Notes under the pieces: model-generated | Told to the model about the DNA's origin: nothing | Databases searched by the model: none | The model's input: only the letters and a program-made list of their open reading frames with translations | Made by a program: the position numbers and the translations under genes | From: an uncultured Prevotella sp. | GTDB lineage: Bacteria > Bacteroidota > Bacteroidia > Bacteroidales > Bacteroidaceae | Assembly: GCA_945873145.1 (NCBI GenBank) | Contig: CAMCBZ010000011.1 | Span: 1 to 64,000 of the forward strand | DNA: 64,000 nt | Direction of reading: 5' to 3' | Shown here: positions 25,086 through 33,342 of the stretch, one piece after another | Numbering within the stretch: position 1 is the first letter of the stretch | How the letters are laid out: every line of letters starts with the position of its first letter

Positions 25086-25916
25086 TTACTCTCCTTCGAC
25101 AGGAGCCTCCTCGGAACCCTGTTCCCCTTGCTCTGTAGCCGGCTGAGCCATCTCGTTGGGAGTCGGGCCGTCTTCCGGTGCGGCTTGCTGTGCGGGTTGT
25201 GGTTGTGCGGGAGCGCTTTGCATACCATTCATGATATTTTGGTTTTGCTGAGCAGCCTCGTAGTATTCCTTGACCATCGGATCGTTTTTGAACTTCTCCG
25301 TGGCCTTGCTCATGATATCCTCAATCCACGCGTCGAGCATAGGCGCGTTGTAGCGGTTCATGCAAGTGTTGATGAAGATATACGGCCCCAGCACGTTGTC
25401 GAAGTTATCCTCCACGAACTTAGTGACCAGTTTATCCATTCGCTGATTGATACGGTCGTTTTCCGCAGCCAGCTTAGCGTTGACCCTGTTCATGTTCTTA
25501 CCGTTCATGATAGCCTGATCATGGACATGAACGAGTTCAGCACTTTGGTTCATCAGCTGCGTGAACTTCTGTCTGAATTTTGTGAGCTTGTCGTTGAGCG
25601 GTGTGCCAGTGACGCTTTCCTGGGTGTTATCTATTTTCACTTGGATATCTCCACTCTCCAGCACTACCGGCAGTCCATTGTTCTCATCCAGCAGGATGCT
25701 TCCCACTCTGACGGAATCTACCGAACCTGCAAAATGGAACTGACCGTGCACCACATCACACGAGTCAAGATTCTTCAATGCCGTATCTTTCAGCACCTTG
25801 AGATATAGCTTCTGCCCATCGAGCGTAGAGACGTTCGTTGTTCCGGTGATACTATATGTATTGGCGCAAGATGTAAAGGCCAACAAGCCGAGCATGAAGT
25901 ATAAAACTTTATTCAT
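25086..25916 (-). CDS. DUF4369-type lipoprotein
   Basis: A 276-residue lipoprotein with signal LLAFTSC (Cys17) and a mature start SITGTTNVSTLDGQKLYLK, matching the DUF4369 domain found at the N-terminus of Bacteroidetes periplasmic thiol-disulfide proteins. Here the domain (about 18-120) is followed by a helical region (about 125-220) and a Gln/Pro/Ala/Glu-rich tail (about 225-276), with no thioredoxin CxxC. It is therefore not an oxidoreductase. The longer frame starting at 25964 is rejected because the promoter -7 box (25938-25945) lies within it. It is the first gene of the leftward pyrC...mfd cluster. Confidence 0.8.
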   Translation of the reverse strand: MNKVLYFMLGLLAFTSCANTYSITGTTNVSTLDGQKLYLKVLKDTALKNLDSCDVVHGQFHFAGSVDSVRVGSILLDENNGLPVVLESGDIQVKIDNTQESVTGTPLNDKLTKFRQKFTQLMNQSAELVHVHDQAIMNGKNMNRVNAKLAAENDRINQRMDKLVTKFVEDNFDNVLGPYIFINTCMNRYNAPMLDAWIEDIMSKATEKFKNDPMVKEYYEAAQQNQNIMNGMQSAPAQPQPAQQAAPEDGPTPNEMAQPATEQGEQGSEEAPVEGE

Positions 25917-25937
25917 AGACGTTTCGTTCAAGCAACA

Positions 25938-25967
25938 CAAAGATAATATGTATTTGTGACGCACAAA
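25938..25967 (-). promoter_or_regulatory. Promoter of the DUF4369-pyrC-...-mfd cluster
   Basis: Minus-strand TATCTTTG (25938-25945) with TTTG (25964-25967) 18 bp upstream. No other TAnnTTTG box was noticed between here and mfd in the short gene junctions. Confidence 0.6.
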
Positions 25968-25995
25968 AGAAAATTAATGCTATTTAGTGAAAGCA

Positions 25996-26424
25996 CTAAC
26001 CTTTTATATTTTTTTTGGAGAGCAAATAATCGATTCGGTGCACAGTGTACACTTCGATGACAGCACCTATCAACAAAAAGACTACCCATTTGTTGTAGAG
26101 GTACGTTACATAGTCGATATAGTTGTGAAACAGGGGACGGAAAAAGCCATAGGCGGTATCAGCCATGAGCATACCTCCAACGATGAAGCAGAGACCTGCC
26201 ATACTCTGAATACGCCTCAGCCGCTTCAACGCCAGGTCATCGCCCTGATAGGTCTGTTGGGCTTGCACCAGCGTGAAAAGGACGGCTCCCAACAGGAAGA
26301 TCCAGCACATTAGCTCACGATGCCAGAAGAACACAAAGCATCCGGCACTAATCACCATCAACGCACCGCCCGCCATAAACAGGATGCTCAGCGCCTTACT
26401 GATTGGTTTGATAGAGTTGTTCAT
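25996..26424 (-). CDS. Four-helix integral membrane protein of unknown function
   Basis: A 142-residue protein with four predicted transmembrane helices: about 13-34, 40-56, 74-92 and 112-128. A polar loop (QAQQTYQGDDLALKRLRRIQ) lies between helices two and three. I do not recognise a named family. Its start overlaps the end of the FtsB-like gene by 29 bp, so the two are translationally coupled. That hints at a link to envelope growth or division, but nothing more can be said from sequence. Confidence 0.75.
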   Translation of the reverse strand: MNNSIKPISKALSILFMAGGALMVISAGCFVFFWHRELMCWIFLLGAVLFTLVQAQQTYQGDDLALKRLRRIQSMAGLCFIVGGMLMADTAYGFFRPLFHNYIDYVTYLYNKWVVFLLIGAVIEVYTVHRIDYLLSKKNIKG

Positions 26425-26761
26425 TGTCTTGTTGTATCTTGTCGCTGTCTATTCGCTGCGCATCCGTACTGAGGATGAAGATGTCCTCGTCGTCGGCCTT
26501 CATGAAGTAGCGCTCACGGGCAATCTTCTCGATAGCCTTCGGATGCAGTCGCAACTCACGAAGTTCACGTGTGGCAGCCTCGTTTCTCTCGTTATACATT
26601 TCTATCTGGTCGTTGAGCTCACTGATCTTCAACCGATAACGCACATGCATCAGCAGGCTGTTCTCATCGAGAAAGCCCACCAAGGCGACACCGATCACGA
26701 TCGTGATCAAGTATTTGTAGTGCGCCATTAGACGGAATATCATGTTCAGTTTGGTATTCAT
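26396..26761 (-). CDS. ftsB: FtsB/DivIC-family cell division protein
   Basis: A 121-residue bitopic protein with a short cytoplasmic N-terminus, one transmembrane helix (about 17-32), a periplasmic coiled coil (about 40-72), and the family segment LRLHPKAIEKIARERYFMKADDEDIFIL, in which the 'ExxARE(R/K)Y' motif is diagnostic of septum formation initiators. FtsB bridges FtsL and FtsQ in the divisome and helps trigger septal peptidoglycan synthesis. It shares its promoter region with the divergent dnaX gene. Confidence 0.88.
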   Translation of the reverse strand: MNTKLNMIFRLMAHYKYLITIVIGVALVGFLDENSLLMHVRYRLKISELNDQIEMYNERNEAATRELRELRLHPKAIEKIARERYFMKADDEDIFILSTDAQRIDSDKIQQDNEQLYQTNQ

Positions 26762-26790
26762 GCACCAACGATTTCAATAGAAATTAATTG

Positions 26791-26821
26791 CAAAGGTACT
26801 GCAAACGCAGATAAATACAAA
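26791..26821 (-). promoter_or_regulatory. ftsB-like gene promoter
   Basis: Minus-strand TACCTTTG (26791-26798), 19 bp, TTTG (26818-26821). It lies back-to-back with the dnaX promoter. Confidence 0.65.
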
Positions 26822-26839
26822 ATAAAACCGGAGTTTTGT

Positions 26840-26870
26840 TTTGCCTTTCACTTAAATAAATGTATCTTTG
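26840..26870 (+). promoter_or_regulatory. dnaX promoter
   Basis: TTTG (26840-26843), 19 bp, TATCTTTG (26863-26870). The leader is about 39 nt and rules out the in-frame ATG at 26868 as a start. Confidence 0.65.
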
Positions 26871-26915
26871 CATTATCTAATCGATACACATCAACAAACA
26901 ACACATTATATATAT

Positions 26916-28757
26916 ATGAGTAACTATATCGTCTCCGCACGCAAATACCGTCCAATGACCTTCAGTTCGGTCGTGGGTCAGGAAGCGTTGACGACTACAC
27001 TGAAAAACGCGGTCAAAAGCGGTAAGCTCGCTCACGCCTACCTCTTCTGTGGACCACGAGGAGTAGGCAAGACGACATGCGCACGCATCTTTGCCAAGGC
27101 GATCAACTGCGAAAATCCCGCCGAGGACGGCGAAGCCTGCAACCAGTGCGAGAGCTGCAAGGCGTTCAACGAGGGACGCTCGATGAACATCTTCGAGCTC
27201 GACGCTGCCTCCAACAACTCTGTTGACAGCATCAAGACGCTCATGGAGCAGACACTCATCCCGCCCCAGAACGGTAAATATAAGGTATTCATCATCGACG
27301 AGGTGCACATGCTCTCACAGGCAGCCTTCAACGCCTTCCTCAAGACGCTGGAGGAACCACCAGCACACGTGGTGTTTATCTTGGCTACGACCGAGAAGCA
27401 TAAGATTCTGCCCACAATCCTCTCTCGCTGTCAGATCTACGACTTTGAGCGTATGACCGTGCCGCGCATTGTCAACCATCTGAAGATGGTGGCAGAGAAA
27501 GAAGGCATCTCTTATGAGGAGCAGGCATTGGGTGTCATCGCGGAGAAAGCCGACGGCGGTATGCGAGACGCACTGTCTATCTTTGACCAGGTGACGAGTT
27601 TCTGCCAAGGCAACATCACCTACAAAGGTGTCATCGAGGATCTCAATGTCCTCGACAACGACTATTATTTCCGCATGGTCGACCTTGCACTTGAGAACAA
27701 GGTCAGCGACATCATGCTCTTGCTCAACCAAATCATCTCCAAGGGCTTCGACGGTTCTGGTGTCGTGCAGGGTCTTGCCACCCACATCCGCAACGTGATG
27801 ATGGCCAAGGATGCTCAGACGCTGCCGCTGTTGGAGACCAGTGACGAGCAGCGCCAACGCTTCCAGCAGCAGGCTGCCAAATGTCCGACACCCTTCCTCT
27901 ATCGTGCACTGCGCATCCTCAATGAGTGCGACATCAACTACCGCCAGAGCAGCAACAAACGACTGCTCGTGGAGTTGACACTGATCCGTGTGGCACAGAT
28001 CACACAGCCCGACGACGACAGCGCCGGTGCGGGGCGTAGCCCCAAGATGTTGAAAACCCTGTTTAAGCTTATCACGAAATCACCGGCCAATACGGTCCCG
28101 CAGGTAACCGGGTCGGTGAAGACCAACCGCAAGCCGGCAACACCTGTCGGTGCGGCCTCTGACGCCCCTACGACAACAACCCAACCGGCAACGGCTACCG
28201 TCGCCACTGCGGCCACGGCAAATGCAGGACAACCCGCTGCCACTGCTACACAGCAACCCACGATGGTCAAAGGACCTCATCTGAAGCTGAGCAGCATCGG
28301 CATGACCTTTCAGTCAATGCTGCATCCCGAAAAGAAAAAAGAAGAGGCTTCCCCACTCGACGCACCGGAAAAGACTACCGGAGAGGATACGGCAAAGCGA
28401 TTCACGGAAGAGGAACTTGCCTTGCAGTGGGTACAGATGTGCAACCGCATGCCTCAGAAGTTTGTGGGACTGGCATCCAGACTGAAGAACATCACTCCGC
28501 ACATCACGGACTATCCCAACATCGAGGCGGTCATCGACAACGAGATTTTCCTCAGCCAACTCAACGAGATCAAGCGGAAGATCTGCCGCACGATGCAGGT
28601 GACGCTCCACAACGACAATATCCAGCTGACCCTGCGTCTCGCCGACACCGCCACTACCAAGAAAGTATTCACCAAACGCGAAGTCTTTGATAACCTGAGA
28701 AAGGAGAACGCCGCGTTTGAGAAGCTAAGAGTCTCATTGGGGCTGGAGCTGAGCTAA
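26916..28757 (+). CDS. dnaX: DNA polymerase III subunit gamma/tau
   Basis: A 613-residue clamp-loader ATPase that opens the sliding clamp and couples polymerase, primase and helicase at the replication fork. AAA+ motifs: Walker A GPRGVGKTT, the zinc module CxxxxxxxxCxxCxxC (in CENPAEDGEACNQCESC), DEVHMLSQAAFNAFLKTLEEPP and SRC sensor. Domain III follows to about residue 370, then a Thr/Ala/Pro-rich linker (about 385-460) and a C-terminal tau-like domain ending KLRVSLGLELS. An A-rich stretch near 28335 is not in the register of the E. coli slippery site, so a gamma-producing frameshift is not supported. The start follows from the promoter position. Confidence 0.95.
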   Translation: MSNYIVSARKYRPMTFSSVVGQEALTTTLKNAVKSGKLAHAYLFCGPRGVGKTTCARIFAKAINCENPAEDGEACNQCESCKAFNEGRSMNIFELDAASNNSVDSIKTLMEQTLIPPQNGKYKVFIIDEVHMLSQAAFNAFLKTLEEPPAHVVFILATTEKHKILPTILSRCQIYDFERMTVPRIVNHLKMVAEKEGISYEEQALGVIAEKADGGMRDALSIFDQVTSFCQGNITYKGVIEDLNVLDNDYYFRMVDLALENKVSDIMLLLNQIISKGFDGSGVVQGLATHIRNVMMAKDAQTLPLLETSDEQRQRFQQQAAKCPTPFLYRALRILNECDINYRQSSNKRLLVELTLIRVAQITQPDDDSAGAGRSPKMLKTLFKLITKSPANTVPQVTGSVKTNRKPATPVGAASDAPTTTTQPATATVATAATANAGQPAATATQQPTMVKGPHLKLSSIGMTFQSMLHPEKKKEEASPLDAPEKTTGEDTAKRFTEEELALQWVQMCNRMPQKFVGLASRLKNITPHITDYPNIEAVIDNEIFLSQLNEIKRKICRTMQVTLHNDNIQLTLRLADTATTKKVFTKREVFDNLRKENAAFEKLRVSLGLELS

Positions 28758-28965
28758 TCTTTAAAGTAGACAAGCATGCAACAGCTATGAAGAGTCTTTT
28801 GCCTTTAGATCATTACAATAAAAGTAACAGCCCTAACCTACATAATTCATGGACATTCATATGAATTATCATATTCATGAATAATGCAGGCAAAAGAACA
28901 AAATGCTATTCTCCATGAATAAGCCCGGCCAAATAACGACGCATGGATCAACCGCACCCACGGAG
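28758..28965. other. dnaX / hsdR convergent gap
   Basis: No gene. The gap holds a palindromic element (28841-28886) with a second copy at 47.7 kb on the opposite strand. No U-tract terminator was recognised for either flanking gene. Confidence 0.5.
28841..28886 (-). repeat. Dispersed palindromic element, copy A
   Basis: On the minus strand it reads CATTATTCATGAATAT, 10 variable bases, then ATGAATGTCCATGAATT. The 16- and 17-base blocks are identical to 47654-47696 with the same 10-base spacing. ATTCATGAAT is self-complementary and the element can fold on itself. Confidence 0.8.
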
Positions 28966-31290
28966 TTAAGAGAGATATAATTGTCGCTGGAAATTGTCGT
29001 AAACCTGCTTGGCTGCCGCTACGCCGCCTAAGGCCGAGAGGCCGGTGTTGATGTCGCGGAACTTCTGCTCGATCAGTCCCGGCAGGTTGTTGCGGCGCAG
29101 CTCCTTCTCGCCGTTCTCCACGTAGGCGACGATGATGTAGTTGACGAAGCTCTGCTGTGCCGGTGTCAGCGTGTCGACAAAGCCCTGCGTCTTCTGGGCG
29201 CGCTGCTTCCGCTCGATGGGGCTGACAGCGTAGGAGATATATTCCAGCACGTCGAGCAGGTCGGCATTGTCGGCGTCGATGATATGCCGCACCTGGTCGA
29301 GCACATCGGTGTCGTAGCCTGCCTGCCCCAGTTTCTCCAAGAGCGTCTCGCGCGTTGCCGGGTCGGCCCATTTCTGTTTCAGGTCGTCGATGGACGAGTA
29401 GAAGTCGGGCAGCTTGCCATACATCTCCCTGATGAAGTCCTGCGCCGGCACGGGCTTGCCCTCCGGACTCCAGAACATCACCTCGCTCTGATAGCGGATG
29501 GCACGCCGCTTGCCGTCGGACAGCGCAATGACTGTCGTCTGCTTCTTCGGCTTTCCGCCGCCGGGCTCACCGCCGCCGTGATGGCCTCCGCCACCGGGCT
29601 GGCCGGGATCGGGTTTCTTGCAGGTGCAGGGGTTGTTGCCGCAGACGGGACATACCGCCTCACCGTCCCACTGTGGTTGGGCGAAGTGCTCGTAGGCCTT
29701 GACGAAGTCGAAGACGGTGAAGAAATACTTGCCGTCGTAGAGTCGCGTGCCACGGCCGATGATCTGTTTGAACTCTATCATCGAGTTGACGGGGCGCATC
29801 AGCACGATGTTTCTCACGTTCAGCGCATCCACGCCGGTGGAGAGCTTCTCGCTCGTGGTCAGTATCGTGGGGATGGCCTTCTCGTTGTCCTCAAACTCGT
29901 TGAGGTATTCCTCGCCCTGTTCGCCGTCGTTGGCCGTCACGCGCACGCAGTAGTCGCTGTTGTAGTCGCCCGTGCGCTCCTGATGATATTGGTTGATCAT
30001 GTCGCGGATGACGGCAGCATGGGCTTGGTTGGCGCAGAAGACGATCGTCTTCTCGCCGGGGTCGCCCATCTTGTCCATGAACTGGCGTACGCGGCCGCGG
30101 TCACGCTCGGCGATGGCGATGTCGCCGTGATAGAAGTTCTGCTCGGTATAGGTCTTGGCGGGATCCACCTCGCCGGCCAGCACGGTGTCGTCGGGCGTGT
30201 AGTGATATTCGTCGATGGTCGACTTCATGTTGAAATGGCGGAACGGTGTGAGAAAGCCGTCGTCGATGCCCTGTCGGAGCGAGTATTCGTAGGCGTGGTA
30301 AGAGAAATACTGATAGGTGTTAACGTTCATCGACACGCGCGGCGTAGCCGTCAGTCCGAGTTGCACGGCAGAGGAGAAGTACTCCAGGATGCCCCGCCAC
30401 TCGCTCTCGTCGTTGGCGCCGCCACGGTGGCACTCGTCGATGATGATCAGGTCGAAGAAGTCCTTGGGATATTGTCCGAAGTAAGGCACCTCGCCCGCCA
30501 TGAAGGTCTGGAAGATGGTGAAGAACACCGAGCCGTTGGTGGGCACCTCACCATTCTTGCGCACCGAGCCCGGCCGGATTCTCACCAGTGCGTCGGGCTC
30601 AAAGCCGTTGAACTTGTTGAAGGCTTGGTTGGCGAGGATGTTGCGGTCGGTGAGGAAGAGGATCTTCGGTCGTGTGCCGGTCTGGGCCACGTTCCATTGT
30701 GTCTGGAACAGCTTCCAGGCGATGTGGAAGGCGATGATGGTCTTGCCCGTTCCCGTGGCCAGGGTGAGCAGGATGCGCTTCTCGCCGCGCGCGATGCCGT
30801 CGAGCACGTGGTTGACGGCAATCTCCTGATAGTAGCGCAGCCGCTTCTCGCTGTCGCTGTAGAAGGGCTGCATGCGGAACAGGTCGCGCCAGTGGTCGGT
30901 CTTGCCGAACTGCCGCTGCCAGAGTTCGTCGGGCGAGGGAAACTGCGCTCTCTCCCGTTCGCCGCCTTGCGGGTCGCGGTCTATCTCGTAGATATGGTCA
31001 CCGTCGGCGGCATAGGTGAAGCGGATGTCGAGCGTGCTGGCATAGTCCTTGGCCTGCGCCACGCCTTCCTTGTATCCTACCTCGTCGCTTTTGGCCTCCA
31101 CGACGGCGAGCTTCACGTTGCGGTAGATGAGCACATAGTCGGCCTTCTTTGGTTTGTTTTTCACGGTCTTGCTCACCTTGCCTCGTGTAAAGCGGTATTC
31201 CGTGGTGACATAGCTGCCGTCCACCACGCCCCATCCCGCAGCTTTCAGCTGTGGGTCGATCTTGTGAAGTCGTGTATCGCTCTCGTTCAT
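28966..31290 (-). CDS. hsdR: Type I restriction enzyme, R (motor/endonuclease) subunit
   Basis: A 774-residue HsdR. The nuclease domain at the N-terminus has the PD-(D/E)XK-type ADYVLIYRNVKLAVVEAKS segment (EAK catalytic). The SF2 translocase shows LATGTGKT (about 176-183), DECHRGG (about 281), GLTATPR and IGRGTRL. The C-terminal part matches the EcoEI-type R C-terminal domain that docks to the methylase core. A Gly/Pro/His-rich linker (about residues 560-580) carries two CxxC-like pairs (CPVCGNNPCTC), possibly a zinc ribbon. The protein translocates DNA with ATP and cuts unmodified DNA at a distance. It starts 10 bp after the Fic gene, as the last gene of the operon. Confidence 0.94.
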   Translation of the reverse strand: MNESDTRLHKIDPQLKAAGWGVVDGSYVTTEYRFTRGKVSKTVKNKPKKADYVLIYRNVKLAVVEAKSDEVGYKEGVAQAKDYASTLDIRFTYAADGDHIYEIDRDPQGGERERAQFPSPDELWQRQFGKTDHWRDLFRMQPFYSDSEKRLRYYQEIAVNHVLDGIARGEKRILLTLATGTGKTIIAFHIAWKLFQTQWNVAQTGTRPKILFLTDRNILANQAFNKFNGFEPDALVRIRPGSVRKNGEVPTNGSVFFTIFQTFMAGEVPYFGQYPKDFFDLIIIDECHRGGANDESEWRGILEYFSSAVQLGLTATPRVSMNVNTYQYFSYHAYEYSLRQGIDDGFLTPFRHFNMKSTIDEYHYTPDDTVLAGEVDPAKTYTEQNFYHGDIAIAERDRGRVRQFMDKMGDPGEKTIVFCANQAHAAVIRDMINQYHQERTGDYNSDYCVRVTANDGEQGEEYLNEFEDNEKAIPTILTTSEKLSTGVDALNVRNIVLMRPVNSMIEFKQIIGRGTRLYDGKYFFTVFDFVKAYEHFAQPQWDGEAVCPVCGNNPCTCKKPDPGQPGGGGHHGGGEPGGGKPKKQTTVIALSDGKRRAIRYQSEVMFWSPEGKPVPAQDFIREMYGKLPDFYSSIDDLKQKWADPATRETLLEKLGQAGYDTDVLDQVRHIIDADNADLLDVLEYISYAVSPIERKQRAQKTQGFVDTLTPAQQSFVNYIIVAYVENGEKELRRNNLPGLIEQKFRDINTGLSALGGVAAAKQVYDNFQRQLYLS

Positions 31291-31300
31291 AGCCTGAATG

Positions 31301-32176
31301 TTATTCTTCTTGTTCGTAATAATAGGAGTAGTCGATGCCTTTCATGAACAACTCTCTGTCATCGATCTTGTCGGTGAGGGCATTACGCAACAGTTGCTTG
31401 ATGCGCGAGGCGTCTGCCACGCTGAGGGTCATCGCCTCCAAGTAGTCGCTTTTGTTGATAAGGCTCCAGTCCACACATTTCTTCAGATTTTCTTTCAACA
31501 TCAGGTCGAGCCAGATTCGCATACTGCGTCCGTTGCCCTCCATGAAAGGGTGGCATACATTCATCTCCACATATTTGTCGGCAATCTCATCGAATGTGGT
31601 CTCGGGCATTCGCTCTATCACCTTCAGCTGGTCTGGAAGATACTGGGCCAGGCAAAAAGTGAAGCCACCTTTGGAGATGGTCTTCGTCCGTATTTGTCCG
31701 GCGAAGTCATAGAGTCCTCCAAAAAGATAAGCGTGGATCTGTTGCAGTCCCCGCACCGTGCCCTCGGGTATCGTATCGAGCAGGTTGCTCTCAAAGAGCG
31801 TGTAGGCTTTTCGCCGACTCTGTCCGTCAATTGTGTTGTCGCTGTATGTCAGCCAGTCAAGAAACGCCAACGCTTTGTTGTTGGGTATATGGCTGGCAAG
31901 AAGTTTGATGCCCTCAGCATCCATGACATCGGTAAGTCTATGCTTGCCGTCGGGTGCTGTCATCTTCAACTGGTTAGTGGCACTAACCACTTGTGGTGCT
32001 TCTTTCCGCAATTTGGTCTTCAGATACTTCCAGTAGCTTCGTGTCTTGGCATAATCATCCTGGTCGTTGATGGCCCCTACGACGTCAAGCACAGAGAAGT
32101 ACCACTTTGCCGCCTTGTCATCCCACACGGCGCGCACCTCATGGTCTTTATAGAAACGGATGGATATTTTGCTCAT
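31301..32176 (-). CDS. BRO-N domain fused to a class III-like Fic AMP-transferase, inside the hsd operon
   Basis: About 291 residues (an ATG at 32185 would give 294; numbering below counts from it). The N-terminal half (about 8-115: [54 protein letters not shown]) is a BRO-N domain, known from phage antirepressors and DNA-binding proteins. The C-terminal half is Fic: [20 protein letters not shown], then the catalytic [12 protein letters not shown] (H212-R220 region). The protein ends [12 protein letters not shown], aligning with the C-terminal inhibitory helix of class III Fic such as Neisseria NmFic (SxxxEG), but with Q in place of G/N. Fic enzymes attach AMP to proteins. The gene is 26-35 bp after hsdS and 10 bp before hsdR. 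Confidence 0.88.
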   Translation of the reverse strand: MSKISIRFYKDHEVRAVWDDKAAKWYFSVLDVVGAINDQDDYAKTRSYWKYLKTKLRKEAPQVVSATNQLKMTAPDGKHRLTDVMDAEGIKLLASHIPNNKALAFLDWLTYSDNTIDGQSRRKAYTLFESNLLDTIPEGTVRGLQQIHAYLFGGLYDFAGQIRTKTISKGGFTFCLAQYLPDQLKVIERMPETTFDEIADKYVEMNVCHPFMEGNGRSMRIWLDLMLKENLKKCVDWSLINKSDYLEAMTLSVADASRIKQLLRNALTDKIDDRELFMKGIDYSYYYEQEE

Positions 32177-32211
32177 GTTACACATTATATTTATATGGTG
32201 TTGCCATCATC

Positions 32212-33342
32212 CTATTCAAACGTCTGACGCAAAATGGACTGCTTCAAAGCAGCGCACTCGGTGAGGGTGCGGGAGAGGTTGGATTCTAACAGTTCTATTT
32301 TATGATATATGGTCGACAATAAAGAAACTATTTCTACTTGCTCTTCTATGCTTGGATATATTATTTTGATTTGCTTTATAGTTTCTAAGCTTACGTTTCC
32401 TTGTCCAACCATTCCTCCTTCATTAGAAAAAAATTGATCTCTGAAATATTTAGTCCATGTATAAAACAACAGAAACGTTAAGTTGATTTCTTTGTTAACA
32501 CGAAGTCGCGCTACTCGCTGGTTTAACAGAAGATTGTCACAATCTACAATAGCTGTATATCCGTAATCTCCTTTTGACTTAGTTCCTGTCTGAGTTATTA
32601 TAATGTCACCTTTCTTCAAAATAGACTTGTTAACCACAACTGATGCCAAAGAATCTGGCATAAAAACAGGAGCAACATGATACAATATTATACCACGTTT
32701 TACATTTCCAATACGCAAGACTTGGTACTTGCCATTCGGTTTAAATTCAGAGCTTTTGAAAGCATAGCCACTTCTAACATCTGCTATATCACGTATTTTC
32801 TTTTCTTCCCACCCTTCTTTCGGCTCCATCATTTTAGCCAAAGCCGATTGGAACAGAGCCTTGGCTTCATTGAGAGCGTCTTCCGCATTCTTCGCCACAG
32901 CATCTATCTTCGCAAAGGCGGCATCGAGATAAGAGACGATGCGATGCTGCTCGGAGAGAGGAGGAACGGGGATTATAGTTTCCTTTACTACTTTCTGAGT
33001 AAGGCTTGGCAATGTCGTACCAGTGTCTTTCTTTGACCAATCTTGGCTTTTGACAAAGTAGTATATATATTTTTTGCTGTTACCATCTTTGGCTGTAATG
33101 CCAAAGGCAGTATCTACATTCCAAAATTTAGTCTCAATATAAAGAGGATTGTTGATAGTTCCTTTTCTTCCTAATATCGTTGTCCCCGATTCACACAAAT
33201 AGCTATTGCCATAGCCCATTATATTACCACCACTTCCATAGATAGGATATTCGCCATGAATGTCCTCAACTTCCTTTTGATTCTTTCCATGGCTAACGGT
33301 AGCTACTTCCCCCAACTTCTTATATTCCCATCCTTCTTTCAT
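32212..33342 (-). CDS. hsdS: Type I restriction-modification specificity subunit S
   Basis: A 376-residue HsdS with two target-recognition domains (about 1-160 and 180-345), each followed by a long helix that sets spacing (IVSYLDAAFAKIDAVAKNAEDALNE and IVSLLSTIYHKIELLES regions are the two conserved arms). It gives sequence specificity to both the methylase and the nuclease. The gene is clearly AT-richer than hsdM and hsdR, as expected for exchangeable recognition domains. The start overlaps the hsdM stop by 4 bp (ATGA). No recombinase, partial hsdS copy or inverted repeat for phase variation is visible nearby. The recognition sequence cannot be predicted by eye. Confidence 0.92.
   Translation of the reverse strand: MKEGWEYKKLGEVATVSHGKNQKEVEDIHGEYPIYGSGGNIMGYGNSYLCESGTTILGRKGTINNPLYIETKFWNVDTAFGITAKDGNSKKYIYYFVKSQDWSKKDTGTTLPSLTQKVVKETIIPVPPLSEQHRIVSYLDAAFAKIDAVAKNAEDALNEAKALFQSALAKMMEPKEGWEEKKIRDIADVRSGYAFKSSEFKPNGKYQVLRIGNVKRGIILYHVAPVFMPDSLASVVVNKSILKKGDIIITQTGTKSKGDYGYTAIVDCDNLLLNQRVARLRVNKEINLTFLLFYTWTKYFRDQFFSNEGGMVGQGNVSLETIKQIKIIYPSIEEQVEIVSLLSTIYHKIELLESNLSRTLTECAALKQSILRQTFE

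Noticed and set aside
28325..28350. A-rich stretch in dnaX as a programmed frameshift site
   Set aside because: Codons read AAG AAA AAA GAA, not the A-AAA-AAG register, and no downstream stem or near stop in the -1 frame was seen.
29284..31347. A 687-codon open frame on the plus strand opposite hsdR
   Set aside because: It is the antisense of a well-conserved GC-biased gene with codon-position bias; the encoded sequence has no family resemblance and no promoter or ribosome-binding site.
32212..33342. Phase-variable hsdS
   Set aside because: No second hsdS fragment, inverted repeat pair or site-specific recombinase is present nearby.
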